Notes: generated by a model from the sequence alone, not told the origin. A stretch of DNA of 64,000 nt from Magnetospirillum sp. UT-4 (GCF_902729435.1 NZ_CACVCG010000046.1:124001-188000), one strand, 5' to 3'; shown: positions 42,771 through 52,443, numbered from the stretch's first letter. Program-made: numbers and translations.

Positions 42771-44051
42771 ATGGACGACATCGCCTTTTCCCTCGCCGTC
42801 ATCTTCGCCCTGCTGCTGATGTCGGCCTTCTTCTCTGGCTCCGAGACGGCGCTGACCGCGGTGTCGCGGCCCTACATGCACCAGCTCGAGGCCGAGGGCA
42901 GCCGCGGCGCCCGCCTGGTCAACCGCCTGATCGGCGCCCGCGACCGACTGATCGGCGCCATCCTGCTGGGCAACAATCTGGTCAACATCCTGGCCTCGTC
43001 GCTGGCCACCAGCGCCATGATGACCATGTTCGGCGAGGCCGGCATCGCCTATGCCACCGCCGGCATGACGGTGATCGTGGTGCTGTTCGGCGAGGTGCTG
43101 CCCAAGACCTACGCCATCTACCACGCCAACCGCGTCGCCCTGTTCGTGGCGCCGCCGGTGGCGGCGGTGGTCGGCCTGCTGTCGCCGGTGGTGCGCGGCA
43201 TCGAGGTGGTGACCCGGGTGATCTTCCGCCTGTTCGGCGCCAAGTTCGCCACCGAGGCCTCCATCGAGACCGCCATGATGGAGCTGCGGGGCGCCATCGA
43301 GGTCCATACCTCGCAGGACGAGGTCAGGGAGGAGCGGCGCATGCTGCGCTCGATCCTCGAGCTGGGCGACGTCGAGGTGGGCGCGGTGATGACCCACCGG
43401 CGCAAGACCGTCACCGTGGATGCCGGCCTGCCCCCGGACGAGGCGGTCGACCAGATCCTGAAGACCCCCTACACCCGCATCCCGCTGTGGCGCGACCAGC
43501 CCGACAACATCGTCGGGGTGATCCATGCCAAGGACGTGCTGCGCGCCGTCCGCGCCCTGGGCGGCGAAGTGGCCCGCCTCGATCTCGGCGAACTGGCCTC
43601 GCCGCCTTGGTTCATCCCCGATTCCACCACCCTGCTGGAGCAGCTGCAGGCCTTCCGCGCCCGGCGCGAGCACTTCGCCCTGGTGGTGGACGAATACGGC
43701 GCGCTGATGGGGGTGGTGACGCTGGAGGACATCCTGGAGGAGATCGTCGGCGACATCGCCGACGAGCACGACGTGACGGTGGCCGGCGTCCATCCCCAGG
43801 CCGACGGCTCCTATGTGGTCGACGGCACGGTCACCATCCGCGACCTCAACCGCCAGCTGGAATGGCGCCTGCCCGACGACGAGGCCGCCACCGTCGCCGG
43901 CCTGGTGCTGCACGAAAGCCGCCAGATCCCCAATGTCGGCCAGGTGTTCCGCTTCCACGGCTTCCGCTTCGAGATCCTGCGCCGCCACCGCAACCAGGTG
44001 ACCTCGCTGAAGGTGACGCCGCCCGCAGAGCCGGCCCGCGAGGGGGGCTGA
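42771..44051 (+). CDS. CNNM/HlyC-CorC-family transporter-like protein
   Basis: A 426-residue protein. Residues 1-180 are a CNNM (DUF21) membrane domain with SAFFSGSETALTAV and LLGNNLVNILASSLATS. Two CBS domains follow (MTHRRKTVTVDAGLPPDEAV, GVVTLEDILEEIVGDI), then a CorC_HlyC domain. Members export Mg2+ or affect divalent ion and membrane homeostasis. aroKB-hlyC-like linkage is common in alphaproteobacteria. Confidence 0.92.
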   Translation: MDDIAFSLAVIFALLLMSAFFSGSETALTAVSRPYMHQLEAEGSRGARLVNRLIGARDRLIGAILLGNNLVNILASSLATSAMMTMFGEAGIAYATAGMTVIVVLFGEVLPKTYAIYHANRVALFVAPPVAAVVGLLSPVVRGIEVVTRVIFRLFGAKFATEASIETAMMELRGAIEVHTSQDEVREERRMLRSILELGDVEVGAVMTHRRKTVTVDAGLPPDEAVDQILKTPYTRIPLWRDQPDNIVGVIHAKDVLRAVRALGGEVARLDLGELASPPWFIPDSTTLLEQLQAFRARREHFALVVDEYGALMGVVTLEDILEEIVGDIADEHDVTVAGVHPQADGSYVVDGTVTIRDLNRQLEWRLPDDEAATVAGLVLHESRQIPNVGQVFRFHGFRFEILRRHRNQVTSLKVTPPAEPAREGG

Positions 44052-44097
44052 CGCCGGAGCGCCGGACTCGCTATATTCACCCGAGGAGGCAGCATCC

Positions 44098-44391
44098 ATG
44101 CGCACCCTCGACGACATCCTGGTCCAATTGCGGGCGATCAAGCCCGAGCTGGAGCGCCGCTACCCGATCCGCGAGCTGGCGGTGTTCGGCTCGTATGCCC
44201 GCGGCGAGCAGACCGAGGACAGCGACCTCGACGTGCTGGTGCTGCCGGGCGAGGGGATGACGCTTATTGAGTTCGCGGGTCTGCAGCGGGAACTCAGCGA
44301 AAGCCTGGGTCTGGCCGTGGACCTTGTCAGCAAGAGAGCCCTTCGTCCCCGCATCGGCGAACGCATCCTGGCCGAAGCGACGGCCATATGA
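44098..44391 (+). CDS. MNT-type nucleotidyltransferase antitoxin (MntA-like)
   Basis: A 97-residue minimal nucleotidyltransferase. GSYARGEQTEDSDLDVLV is the GSx10DxD active site. In MNT/HEPN modules this enzyme adds AMP to the HEPN RNase and silences it. The gene is intact. Its stop overlaps the ATG of the HEPN frame by 4 bp. AGGAGGCAGC lies before the start. Confidence 0.9.
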   Translation: MRTLDDILVQLRAIKPELERRYPIRELAVFGSYARGEQTEDSDLDVLVLPGEGMTLIEFAGLQRELSESLGLAVDLVSKRALRPRIGERILAEATAI

Positions 44392-44738
44392 AGCGAACTG
44401 TCCTCGACTTTCTCGACGAGATGCTCGAATACGGCACCCGTGCTGTCAAATTCACCTAGGCCATCGAATTCGGCGAGTTCGAAGCCGACGTCAAGACGCA
44501 GATGGCTGTGTCAAAGGCCATGGAGGTGCTGGGCGAAGCTGCGCGCCGGATTCCGGATCACATCCGGGAGTGCCATCCGGACATTCCCTGGCGCGACATC
44601 GTCGGCATGCGCAACACCCTGGCCCACGCCTATTCCGGGGTGGATCTCCACATGCTGTTCGCGACGGCGCGGCAATCGGTCCCCCTGTTGCTGAAGGAAC
44701 TGCCGGCCGTCATCGCCACCGCCAAGGAATTCGGCTGA
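44388..44738 (+). pseudogene. HEPN-domain RNase toxin, interrupted by an in-frame TAG
   Basis: The frame starts MKRTVLDFLDEMLEYGTRAV and stops at TAG, codon 24 (44457-44459). It then reads on without further stop for 92 codons, including KAMEVLGEAARRIPDHIREC and the RNase motif Rx4H in VGMRNTLAHAYSG. The sequence around the stop matches the family except for that codon, so one substitution in CAG, GAG or similar explains it. A restart at ATG 44502 would give 78 residues without the first helix. The partner MNT gene is intact. Confidence 0.85.
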
Positions 44739-44739
44739 C

Positions 44740-45015
44740 CTACTCTCCCGGCGCCTTGGTGACCAGGGCCAGGGCATGGACCGGGCCGGCCAGTTCCTCG
44801 GCCAGCAGGGTGTTGACCATGCGGTGGCGCTCGATGCGGGACTTGCCTTCGAAGGCCGGCGACACGATCTCGATGGAGAAGTGGCTTTCGCCGTCGTGGC
44901 TGCCGTGGCGATGACCGGCATGGCCGGCGTGACGGGCGGAATCGTCGGTGACGGCGAGACGCGACGGAGCCAGCCCCTCGGTCAGTTTGCGCTCGATGCT
45001 GGCACGAACCTTCAT
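44740..45015 (-). CDS. bolA: BolA-family protein
   Basis: A 91-residue BolA protein. SRIERHRMVNTLLAEEL is the conserved helix-turn segment and the C-terminal VHALALVTKAPGE closes the fold. A His-rich loop (ARHAGHAGHRHGSHDGESH) is inserted before the conserved strand and could bind metal. BolA proteins act with monothiol glutaredoxins in iron-sulfur handling. GAGGGAG precedes the ATG by 1-2 bp. It is convergent with the HEPN pseudogene. Confidence 0.9.
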   Translation of the reverse strand: MKVRASIERKLTEGLAPSRLAVTDDSARHAGHAGHRHGSHDGESHFSIEIVSPAFEGKSRIERHRMVNTLLAEELAGPVHALALVTKAPGE

Positions 45016-45144
45016 TCTCCCTCCTCGTGGAACGGACCCATGGCGTTCCCCCGAAGTGGTATGGCCGAAGGCCGCCGTCAAGGTCCCGCAAACCTTGCCA
45101 GCGCGAACCTTGCCAGCGCAACCTCCAGCCCTCATTATGCCGGG

Positions 45145-45717
45145 ATGAAGGCCTCCGGCACCAAGCGATCCTGGCGCGTCGCCTATGCTCCCGCCGAGCC
45201 CTCCGCTGCGACGCGCGCCTGCGACCACCCCGGCTGTACCCACGAGGGCGAGTACCGGGCGCCGCGCTCGCGCGACAACCTGAACGAATACTACTGGTTC
45301 TGCCTCGACCACGTGCGGGCCTACAATTCGGCCTGGGACTACTACAAGGGCATGACCCCCGAGCAGATCGAGGACGAGATCCGCACCTCCACCACCTGGC
45401 AGCGCCCGACCTGGCCGCTGGGGAGCAAGACCGGCAACCGCCGCTTCTCGTTCTCCATCCACGATCCCCTGGGCGTGTTCGCCGAGGAGGCCGAGGAGAT
45501 GGCCAAGGCCAAAACCCGTCCGCCGACCCCGGAGGAGGAGGCCATGACGGTGCTGGAGCTGGTACCGCCGGTGACCGTGAAGGCGCTGAAGGCCCGCTAC
45601 AAGCAGTTGGTCAAGCAGCACCACCCGGACGCCAACAACGGCGACAAGGACGCCGAGGAACGCTTCAAAGACATCAGCCGGGCCTATACCATCCTGCTCA
45701 ACAGCCTCACCGCCTGA
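45145..45717 (+). CDS. J-domain protein (DnaJ-like)
   Basis: A 190-residue protein with its J domain at the C-terminus (about 130-188): TVKALKARYKQLVKQHHPDAN contains the HPD motif that stimulates DnaK. The N-terminal part has a CDHPGCTHEGEYRAP and WFCLDHVRAYN cysteine/histidine pattern, possibly metal-binding. The ATG at 45145 is the first in a protein-like context. It lies between bolA (divergent) and cobS, a common alphaproteobacterial order. Confidence 0.88.
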   Translation: MKASGTKRSWRVAYAPAEPSAATRACDHPGCTHEGEYRAPRSRDNLNEYYWFCLDHVRAYNSAWDYYKGMTPEQIEDEIRTSTTWQRPTWPLGSKTGNRRFSFSIHDPLGVFAEEAEEMAKAKTRPPTPEEEAMTVLELVPPVTVKALKARYKQLVKQHHPDANNGDKDAEERFKDISRAYTILLNSLTA

Positions 45718-45753
45718 GCCCGCATCAGGCCATCCACTGGGACCTCGACCATC

Positions 45754-46755
45754 ATGACCGCGACTTCCGCCAGCCCGCTCGCCTCGGACCACCCGCTCGC
45801 CATGCCCGACACCGAAGTGTCGGTGCGCGAGGCCTTCGGCATCGACGCCGACCTCAAGGTGCCCGCCTTCAGCGTCGGCTCCGAGCACGTGCCAGAGCTG
45901 GACCCCGCCTACCGCTTCGACCGCGACACCACCCTGGCCATCCTGGCCGGCTTCGCCTTCAACCGCCGGGTGATGGTCCAGGGCTATCACGGCACCGGCA
46001 AGTCCACCCATATCGAGCAGGTGGCGGCCCGCCTCAACTGGCCCTGCATCCGCATCAACCTGGACAGCCACGTCAGCCGCATCGACCTGATCGGCAAGGA
46101 CGCCATCGTGCTGAAGGACGGCAAGCAGGTCACCGAGTTCCGCGAGGGCATCCTGCCCTGGGCGCTGCAGCATCCCTGCGCCCTGGTGTTCGACGAATAC
46201 GATGCCGGCCGCCCCGACGTGATGTTCGTCATCCAGCGGGTGCTGGAGGTCGAGGGCAAGCTCACCCTGCTCGACCAGAACCGGGTGATCCGTCCCCACC
46301 CCGCCTTCCGCCTGTTCTCCACCGCCAACACGGTGGGCCTGGGCGACACCACCGGCCTCTATCACGGCACCCAGCAGATCAACCAGGGCCAGATGGACCG
46401 CTGGAACATCGTCGCCACCCTGAACTACCTGGAGCACGACGCCGAGGTCGGCATCGTGGTGGCCAAGCTGCCGGGCTGGGCCGACGACAAGGGCCGCGAG
46501 ACGGTGGGCCGCATGGTGTCGCTGGCCGACCTGTCGCGCCAGGGCTTCATGAACGGCGACATCTCCACCGTCATGAGCCCGCGCACGGTCATCACCTGGG
46601 CCGAGAACGCCAAGATCTTCGGCGACGTCGCCTTCGCCTTCCGCCTCACCTTCCTCAACAAGTGCGACGAGGTGGAGCGGCCGGTGATCGCCGAGTACTA
46701 CCAGCGCTGCTTCGGCGTCGAGCTGCCCGAGACGCCCGCCCGCGTGGCCATGTAG
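45754..46755 (+). CDS. cobS: Cobaltochelatase subunit CobS
   Basis: A 333-residue AAA+ ATPase. Walker [10 protein letters not shown] begins at residue 77, Walker B is ALVFDEYD near 150, and [20 protein letters not shown] is a CobS signature. With CobT and CobN it inserts cobalt into hydrogenobyrinate diamide in the aerobic B12 pathway. cobN is not in the window. cobT follows 10 bp later. Confidence 0.96.
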   Translation: MTATSASPLASDHPLAMPDTEVSVREAFGIDADLKVPAFSVGSEHVPELDPAYRFDRDTTLAILAGFAFNRRVMVQGYHGTGKSTHIEQVAARLNWPCIRINLDSHVSRIDLIGKDAIVLKDGKQVTEFREGILPWALQHPCALVFDEYDAGRPDVMFVIQRVLEVEGKLTLLDQNRVIRPHPAFRLFSTANTVGLGDTTGLYHGTQQINQGQMDRWNIVATLNYLEHDAEVGIVVAKLPGWADDKGRETVGRMVSLADLSRQGFMNGDISTVMSPRTVITWAENAKIFGDVAFAFRLTFLNKCDEVERPVIAEYYQRCFGVELPETPARVAM

Positions 46756-46765
46756 GAGCCCGCCC

Positions 46766-48652
46766 TTGGCCGCCGAGCGCAACGCCCCGTCCTCGTCCGC
46801 GCCGCCCGCCGGCGGCCGCGACGAGACGCCGGCCGATCTGCTGCGCCGCTGCACCACCGCCACCCTGCGGGCCATCGCCGGCCGCGCCGACCTGGAGGTC
46901 GGCTACGTCGCCGGCGGCGCCTCGGTGCGCGGCGCCGAGGTGCGGCTGCCGGTGCCGCCGCGGCAGGTGACCGAGGCCGATCTGGTGCGGCTGCGCGGCA
47001 CCTCGGACGCCGTGGCGCTCCGGTTCCGCTACCACGACGACGCCCTGCACGCCCGGCGCATGCCGCCGGGGCCCGAGGCCCGCCGGGTCTACGAGGCGGT
47101 CGAGCAGGCCCGCATCGAGGCGCTGGGGGCGCGCCGCATGGCCGGCGTCGCCGCCAACATCGCCGCCGTGCTGGAAAGCCGCAGCCGCGCCGAGGGCCTG
47201 GACCGCGCGGCCAAGCGCGAGGACGTGCCGCTGGCCGAGGCCATGCGGCTGATCGCCCGCCAGCACTTCACCGGCCAGGAACCGCCGCCCTCGGCCCGCA
47301 TCGCGGTCGAGCTGTGGCGGCCCTATGTGGAGGAGAAGGTGGGCGGCTCCCTCGACCGCCTGGGCGGGCTGATCGGCGACGAGGACGCCTTCTCGGGGGC
47401 GCTGAAGGACCTGCTGGGGGCGCTCGACCTGTTCTCGGACAACGAGCTCGAGGACCAGGAGAAGACCGAGCAGGAGGAGGGCCAGGAAGCCCGCGAGGGC
47501 GAGGCCCAGGGCGGCCGCGACGAGGAGAAGGATCGCCAGGGCGACGGGGCGAAAAGCGAAGGCCAGCCCCAGGCCGCCCCAGGCTCGGCCGAGGGCGACG
47601 GTGAGCAGGAGGGGCTGGAAAGCGCCGGCGAGACGGTGGTGGCCGGCGCCGGCACCGAGGAGCCGGGCGGCCCCAGCCGCCAGCGCCCGATGTTCGCGCC
47701 CAAGGGCGATGCCGTCGGCGACAAGCCCTACCGCGCCTTCACCACCCGCTTCGACCAGGTGGTGGCGGCCGAGGATCTGTGCGAGGCCGACGAGCTGGCC
47801 CGGCTGCGCGCCCAGCTCGACAGCCAGATGGCCCACCTGCAGGGGGTGGTGGCCCGCCTGGCCAACCGGCTGCAGCGCAAATTGATGGCGCAGCAGACCC
47901 GGTCGTGGGATTTCGACCTCGAGGAAGGCATCCTGGATACCGGGCGGCTCGCCCGCATCATCGCCAACCCCACCCATTCGCTGTCGTTCAAGGCGGAGAA
48001 GGAAACCGACTTCCGCGACACCGTGGTCAGCTTGCTGATCGACAATTCCGGCTCCATGCGCGGCCGCCCCATCACCGTGGCGGCCCTCAGCGCCGAGATC
48101 CTGGCCCGCACCCTGGAGCGCTGCGGCGTCAAGGTCGAGGTGCTGGGCTTCACCACCCGGGCGTGGAAGGGCGGCAGCGCGCGCGAGGCCTGGCAGGCCG
48201 AGGGCAAGCCGGCCAATCCCGGCCGCCTCAACGATCTGCGGCACATCGTCTACAAGTCCGCCGACGCGCCGTGGCGCCGGGCCCGGCGCAACATCGGCCT
48301 CATGCTGCGCGAAGGCATCCTCAAGGAGAACATCGACGGCGAGGCGCTGATGTGGGCGCACGACCGCCTGCTGGCCCGGCCCGAGCAGCGGCGCATCCTG
48401 ATGGTCATCTCGGACGGCGCGCCGGTGGACGATTCCACCTTGTCGGTCAATCCCGGCAACTTCCTGGAAAAACACCTGCGCGACGTCATCGGCTTCATCG
48501 AGCAGCGCTCGGACGTCGAGCTGATCGCCATCGGCATCGGCCACGACGTCACCCGCTACTACCACCGCGCCGTCACCATCATGGATGCCGAGGACCTGGG
48601 CGGCACCATGCTGGCCCAGCTGGCCGCCCTGTTCGACGAGGGCGAGGGATAG
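46766..48652 (+). CDS. cobT: Cobaltochelatase subunit CobT
   Basis: A 628-residue protein with a TTG start 7 bp after AGGAG. The C-terminal VWA domain has the MIDAS motif DNSGS beginning at residue 426 ([11 protein letters not shown]). Between about residues 225 and 310 lies a very acidic, Glu/Gln/Gly-rich linker ([18 protein letters not shown]), typical of CobT. It forms a two-ring complex with CobS. Confidence 0.95.
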   Translation: MAAERNAPSSSAPPAGGRDETPADLLRRCTTATLRAIAGRADLEVGYVAGGASVRGAEVRLPVPPRQVTEADLVRLRGTSDAVALRFRYHDDALHARRMPPGPEARRVYEAVEQARIEALGARRMAGVAANIAAVLESRSRAEGLDRAAKREDVPLAEAMRLIARQHFTGQEPPPSARIAVELWRPYVEEKVGGSLDRLGGLIGDEDAFSGALKDLLGALDLFSDNELEDQEKTEQEEGQEAREGEAQGGRDEEKDRQGDGAKSEGQPQAAPGSAEGDGEQEGLESAGETVVAGAGTEEPGGPSRQRPMFAPKGDAVGDKPYRAFTTRFDQVVAAEDLCEADELARLRAQLDSQMAHLQGVVARLANRLQRKLMAQQTRSWDFDLEEGILDTGRLARIIANPTHSLSFKAEKETDFRDTVVSLLIDNSGSMRGRPITVAALSAEILARTLERCGVKVEVLGFTTRAWKGGSAREAWQAEGKPANPGRLNDLRHIVYKSADAPWRRARRNIGLMLREGILKENIDGEALMWAHDRLLARPEQRRILMVISDGAPVDDSTLSVNPGNFLEKHLRDVIGFIEQRSDVELIAIGIGHDVTRYYHRAVTIMDAEDLGGTMLAQLAALFDEGEG

Positions 48653-48731
48653 GTCCTCTTTCCCCGTCCCCCCGGTTGGCTAGGGGTTTCACAAACCTTC
48701 CCCGCCTTTCCATTGCCCTGTCGTCATGGCC

Positions 48732-49078
48732 GGACATGATCCAAGGCTATCCGGTTTAATTTTCGGCTGGCAATTGCCCCCTCGCCCGCTTGCGGGAGAG
48801 GGGGGCGAGCGCCAGCGAGCCGGGGTGAGGGCGGCGCGCGTCGGCGCGCCCAAGACCTGGAGAAACCAGCGCTTTCGCTGTCGCGAAGCGCACCTCGCGG
48901 CGCGCACCCTCTCCCTCCCGTCGCTGTCGCGACGGGCCCCTCCCTCTCCCGCAAGCGGGCGAGGGTAATCCTGTCTACTTCGGCCAGCGTCACCCTGGAC
49001 GCAGCCGTCACCAAGGGCTCCAGAAGGCAATCCGAAAATTAAACCGGACAGCCGTGGACATGATCCAAGGCTATCCGG
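48732..49078. mobile_element. MITE-like element, copy 1, with flanking direct repeat
   Basis: A 299-bp core (48750-49048) has perfect 17-bp terminal inverted repeats, TCCGGTTTAATTTTCGG and its complement. Nested inside is a perfect 24-bp inverted pair whose right arm starts CCCTCTCCCGCAAGCGGG. No protein-coding frame is credible. A 23-bp direct repeat beginning GGACATGATCCAAGG lies at 48732-48754 and 49056-49078, overlapping the left terminal repeat. Copy 2 (57214-57513) differs by only a few bases. The gap from cobT to 48731 shows nothing else. Confidence 0.85.
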
Positions 49079-49152
49079 CTCCGGTCGTTCGACCTCCTTT
49101 CCGTCATGCCCGGGCTTGACCCACGGATATCCGGTTAGAGTATCCGTGTTGA

Positions 49153-49224
49153 TCAAGCGGTTTTTGGCATCCATGGACGCCCTGCCTTGAGCAGGGCGTT
49201 TGCCAAGACGATGAGCTTTCGCAG
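49153..49224 (-). pseudogene. Remnant of an IS110-type transposase C-terminus
   Basis: A 23-codon frame, LRKLIVLANALLKAGRPWMP followed by KTA and stop, matches the extreme C-terminus of IS110/IS116/IS902-family transposases. No catalytic DEDD part is nearby. It adjoins the IS630-type fragment on the same strand. Sequence from 49079 to 49152 holds only short repeat-like DNA. Confidence 0.6.
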
Positions 49225-49227
49225 TCA

Positions 49228-49480
49228 GGCCGCTGCTGCTCGGCGGCGTGTGCTGTTCCTATTGAAGGTCATGCCGTGGCGTTCCAACAGGCGCCATACG
49301 GTGCGAGTGGCGGTCGCCGCCGAGAGGTTTGGGATCGGCAAGTCCGTCCCGGCGCCAGCGGCTCACCCATTTGATCGCCGTCGAGGCGGCCACCCCGAAA
49401 CGCTTCGCTGCCGAGCGGCAGGATTGCCCATCCTCCACGGCGGCAATCAGGCGCTGGCGCAGGTCTTTGGAAAGCGGCAC
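49228..49480 (-). pseudogene. Internally deleted IS630-type transposase fragment
   Basis: From GTG 49480 a frame reads the N-terminal helix-turn-helix of IS630-type transposases (LRQRLIAAVEDGQSCRSAAK, then FGVAASTAIKWVSRWRRDG and KPLGGDRH), stopping at 49259. In another frame TVWRLLERHGMTFNRNS, the usual later linker, resumes until a stop at 49225. The part between and the DDE catalytic domain are absent. This is a decayed element with an internal deletion and frameshift. Confidence 0.75.
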
Positions 49481-49578
49481 CCCGTGGGTGGCCGGACCAA
49501 GCCCGGCTATGCGAGCAACGCGTTGAAATATCCTGTAAAAATATGTGAGGCAGCAGGCAGGGCGACGAAAAAATGGGA

Positions 49579-50295
49579 CTACACCACCACCCGCACCGTC
49601 TCCGGCATCGGCACCGGCGCTTCCGCCGGAGACTCCCAGCCGCGCGACGCCTCGCCGATATCGTCGCCGGACCTGGCAAAATCGCCGGCGATGTCGTCCA
49701 GCTCGCGGTCCTGGGCGTCCTTCTGGCGGGCCAGACGCAGGGCGAAGTCCATCAGCCGCTTCAGCTGCGCGTAAAGCTCGGACGCGTCGTCGAGGCCGGA
49801 GCGGTCGGCGATGGCGGCCTGGTTGCGCTGGTACCGGGCCAGGGCGACGTCGCGCATGGCCTCGCCCGGCGGCCGGGCCGCCACCACCTCGCCCAGCGGC
49901 CGGGCCGCCACCACTTCGCCCGCCGGCCGGGCCGCCACTTCGGGCGATGTCGCGTCCTTGGCGGGATCGGCCGGCAGCGGATCGGGGCCGGCGTCGCACC
50001 AGTCCCGCGCCGCGCCTGCGACCCGCCGCGCCAGGTCGCGGATCTGCCGCGCCGCCGCTTTGGGGTCGAGCATGCTGACCAGCGCCAGCGCCGCGATCTG
50101 GCGCTTCAGGGCGTCGAGGGATTGGCGGGCCAGCGCCTTGCGTCCGCGGGCAAGGTCCACCGCCAGCTGGAGCGGCCCGCGCGGAGCCTCGTCCAGCCGC
50201 TTCGCCACCGCCGCCGCCTGGGCGGTGCGTTCGGTCATGGGGATTTTCGCCAAGGCGCCCGGCCCCGCCGGCGCCGCACCGATTCTGGTCGTCAT
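49579..50295 (-). CDS. Hypothetical protein with a 9-residue tandem repeat
   Basis: A 238-residue soluble protein, helical and Ala/Arg-rich, not recognised. The ATG 50295 follows GGAGG. A middle stretch repeats VAARPxGEV three times (encoded by 27-bp units at 49861-49941). The C-terminal part (YAQLKRLMDFALRLARQKDA) is a possible coiled coil. It lies between the decayed transposons and ecm; no functional hint comes from the context. Confidence 0.6.
   Translation of the reverse strand: MTTRIGAAPAGPGALAKIPMTERTAQAAAVAKRLDEAPRGPLQLAVDLARGRKALARQSLDALKRQIAALALVSMLDPKAAARQIRDLARRVAGAARDWCDAGPDPLPADPAKDATSPEVAARPAGEVVAARPLGEVVAARPPGEAMRDVALARYQRNQAAIADRSGLDDASELYAQLKRLMDFALRLARQKDAQDRELDDIAGDFARSGDDIGEASRGWESPAEAPVPMPETVRVVV
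49861..49941. repeat. Three tandem 27-bp units inside a coding sequence
   Basis: Units at 49861-49887, 49888-49914 and 49915-49941; the first two differ at one position and the third at a few. Each encodes nine residues, so copy-number change would keep the frame. Confidence 0.85.
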
Positions 50296-50447
50296 GTCCG
50301 CCTCCGTTCTGGAGCACCGGACCATTTTCGCGCCGATGGGCAACAAAAGGCAACCAGGACAGTACGGTGAGGGGGCAGCCACTTTCCCCGACGCCCCCTC
50401 ACCGCGCCGCCGCTCGCGGGGCGTTGCCCGCGGCGGCGGTTTCCGGT

Positions 50448-52427
50448 TCAGGCGGCGGCCGCCCGGTCGCCGACCAGGGCGACGATGTCGCCCATGATGG
50501 CGGTGATGTCGTAATCCTTCGGCGTGTAGATGCGGGCGCAGCCGGCGGCCTGCAGCATGCGGGCGTCCTCGGGCGGGATGATGCCGCCGGCCACCACCGG
50601 GATGTCGGCCAGGCCGGCCTGGCGCATGCGCTCCAGCACCTCGGTGACCAGCGGCACGTGGCTGCCCGACAGGATCGACAGGCCGACCACGTGCACCCCT
50701 TCCTCCAGCGCCGCGTTGACGATCTGGGCGGGGGTCAGCCGGATGCCCTCGTAGACCACCTCCATGCCGGCGTCGCGGGCCCTGACGGCGATCTGCTCGG
50801 CGCCGTTGGAATGGCCGTCCAGGCCGGGTTTGCCCACCAGCATCTTGACCCGGCGGCCCAGCCGGGCCGACACCGCGTCCACCTCGGCGCGCACCGCGGC
50901 GATCTTCTCGCCCTTGGACTGGGCGGCAGCGCGGGCGACGCCGGTGGGGGCGCGGTATTCGCCGAACACCTCGCGCAGGGTGGCGGCCCATTCGCCGGTG
51001 GTCACCCCGGCATGGGCGGCGGCGATGGAGGGTTCCATCACGTTGCGCCCTTCGGTGGCGGCGGCCCTGAGGCCGGCCAGCGCCGCCGCCACCGCCTTGG
51101 CGTCGCGCGACGCGCGAAAGGCGGCCAGCCGCTCGATCTGCTCGCGTTCGGCCGAGGCGTCGACGGTGAGGATGGAGCCGTCACCGGTGGTCAGCGGGCT
51201 GGGCTCGGTCTCGGTCCACTTGTTGACGCCGACCACCACCTGCTCGCCCGATTCGATGCCGGCGATGCGCCGGGCGTTGGATTCCACCAGCTTCTGCTTC
51301 ATGTAGCTGGTTTCCACCGCCGCCACCGCGCCGCCCATCTCGCCGATGCGGCCCAGTTCGTCGCGGGCGTCGGCCATCAGCGCCTCGACCTTGGCGGCGA
51401 TCTCCACCGAGCCGTTGAAGATGTCGCCGTATTCCAGCAGGTCGGTCTCGTAGGCGACGATCTGCTGCAGCCGCAGCGACCATTGCTGGTCCCACGGGCG
51501 CGGCAGGCCCAGCGCCTCGTTCCAGGCCGGCAACTGCACCGCGCGGGCGCGGGCATCCTTGGACAGCACCACCGACAGCATCTCCAGCAGGATGCGGTAG
51601 ACGTTGTTCTCGGGCTGCGGCTCGGTCAGGCCCAGCGAGTTGACCTGCACGCCGTAGCGGAAGCGGCGCAGCTTCTCGTCGGTGATGCCGTAGCGGTCGC
51701 GGCAGATCTCGTCCCACAGAGTGGTGAAGGCCCGCATCTTGCACAATTCGGTGACGAAGCGGATGCCGGCATTGACGAAGAAGCTGATGCGCCCGACCAC
51801 CTGGGGGAAATCGGCCTCGGGCACCATCGGCTTGACGGTGTCGAGCACCGCCACCGCCGTGGCCAGGGCATAGGCCAGCTCCTGCTCGGGCGTCGCCCCG
51901 GCCTCCTGCAGATGGTACGAGCAGACGTTCATGGGGTTCCACTTGGGAACCTCGCGGTAGGTGAAGGCGATGACGTCGCCGGTCAGCTTCAGGCTGGGCT
52001 GCGGCGCGAAGATGTAGGTGCCGCGCGACAGATACTCCTTGATGATGTCGTTCTGGGTGGTGCCGTTCAGGCTGGACCGCGCCGCCCCCTGCCGCTCGGC
52101 GGCGGCGATGTAGAGGGCGAGCAGCCACGGGGCCGGCGCGTTGATGGTCATCGAGGTGTTCATCTTCTCGAGCGGGATGCCCTCGAACAGGGTCATCATG
52201 TCGCCGAGGTGGCAGACCGGCACGCCGACCTTGCCGACCTCGCCCTTCGCCAACACATGATCGGAATCGTAGCCCGTCTGCGTCGGCAGGTCGAAGGCGA
52301 TGGACAGGCCGGTCTGGCCCTTGGCCAGGTTGGTGCGGAACAGCCGGTTGCTCTCCGCCGCCGAGCTGTGGCCGGAATAGGTCCGGAACAGCCAGGGCTT
52401 CTCGCGGGCGGGGATATGGTCGGTCAT
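50448..52427 (-). CDS. ecm: Ethylmalonyl-CoA mutase (MeaA/Ecm)
   Basis: A 659-residue B12-dependent mutase in one chain. The N-terminal catalytic domain has RTYSGHSSAAESNRLFRTNL and FDLPTQTGYDSDH; the C-terminal B12 domain has the DxHxxG motif in GLDGHSNGAE with LSILSGSH and VVAGGIIPPEDA. Length and wording fit Ecm rather than methylmalonyl-CoA mutase, which is longer or has two subunits. It converts (2R)-ethylmalonyl-CoA to (2S)-methylsuccinyl-CoA. The gene is divergent from ccr, sharing a 232-bp control region. Confidence 0.95.
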   Translation of the reverse strand: MTDHIPAREKPWLFRTYSGHSSAAESNRLFRTNLAKGQTGLSIAFDLPTQTGYDSDHVLAKGEVGKVGVPVCHLGDMMTLFEGIPLEKMNTSMTINAPAPWLLALYIAAAERQGAARSSLNGTTQNDIIKEYLSRGTYIFAPQPSLKLTGDVIAFTYREVPKWNPMNVCSYHLQEAGATPEQELAYALATAVAVLDTVKPMVPEADFPQVVGRISFFVNAGIRFVTELCKMRAFTTLWDEICRDRYGITDEKLRRFRYGVQVNSLGLTEPQPENNVYRILLEMLSVVLSKDARARAVQLPAWNEALGLPRPWDQQWSLRLQQIVAYETDLLEYGDIFNGSVEIAAKVEALMADARDELGRIGEMGGAVAAVETSYMKQKLVESNARRIAGIESGEQVVVGVNKWTETEPSPLTTGDGSILTVDASAEREQIERLAAFRASRDAKAVAAALAGLRAAATEGRNVMEPSIAAAHAGVTTGEWAATLREVFGEYRAPTGVARAAAQSKGEKIAAVRAEVDAVSARLGRRVKMLVGKPGLDGHSNGAEQIAVRARDAGMEVVYEGIRLTPAQIVNAALEEGVHVVGLSILSGSHVPLVTEVLERMRQAGLADIPVVAGGIIPPEDARMLQAAGCARIYTPKDYDITAIMGDIVALVGDRAAAA

Positions 52428-52443
52428 TCCGGCTCACCTTCCT

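Noticed and set aside
48726-49014. Small open frames within the MITE copies (48726-48968 and the equivalents at 57144-57495)
   Set aside because: They are translations of inverted-repeat DNA with typical artefact wording (PSPASGRG, LAGEGGARRDS), have no ribosome site and occur identically in both copies.
49187-49774. A plus-strand gene at 49187-49774
   Set aside because: It is antisense to the decayed transposase fragments and to the hypothetical gene at 49579 and contains no recognisable domain.
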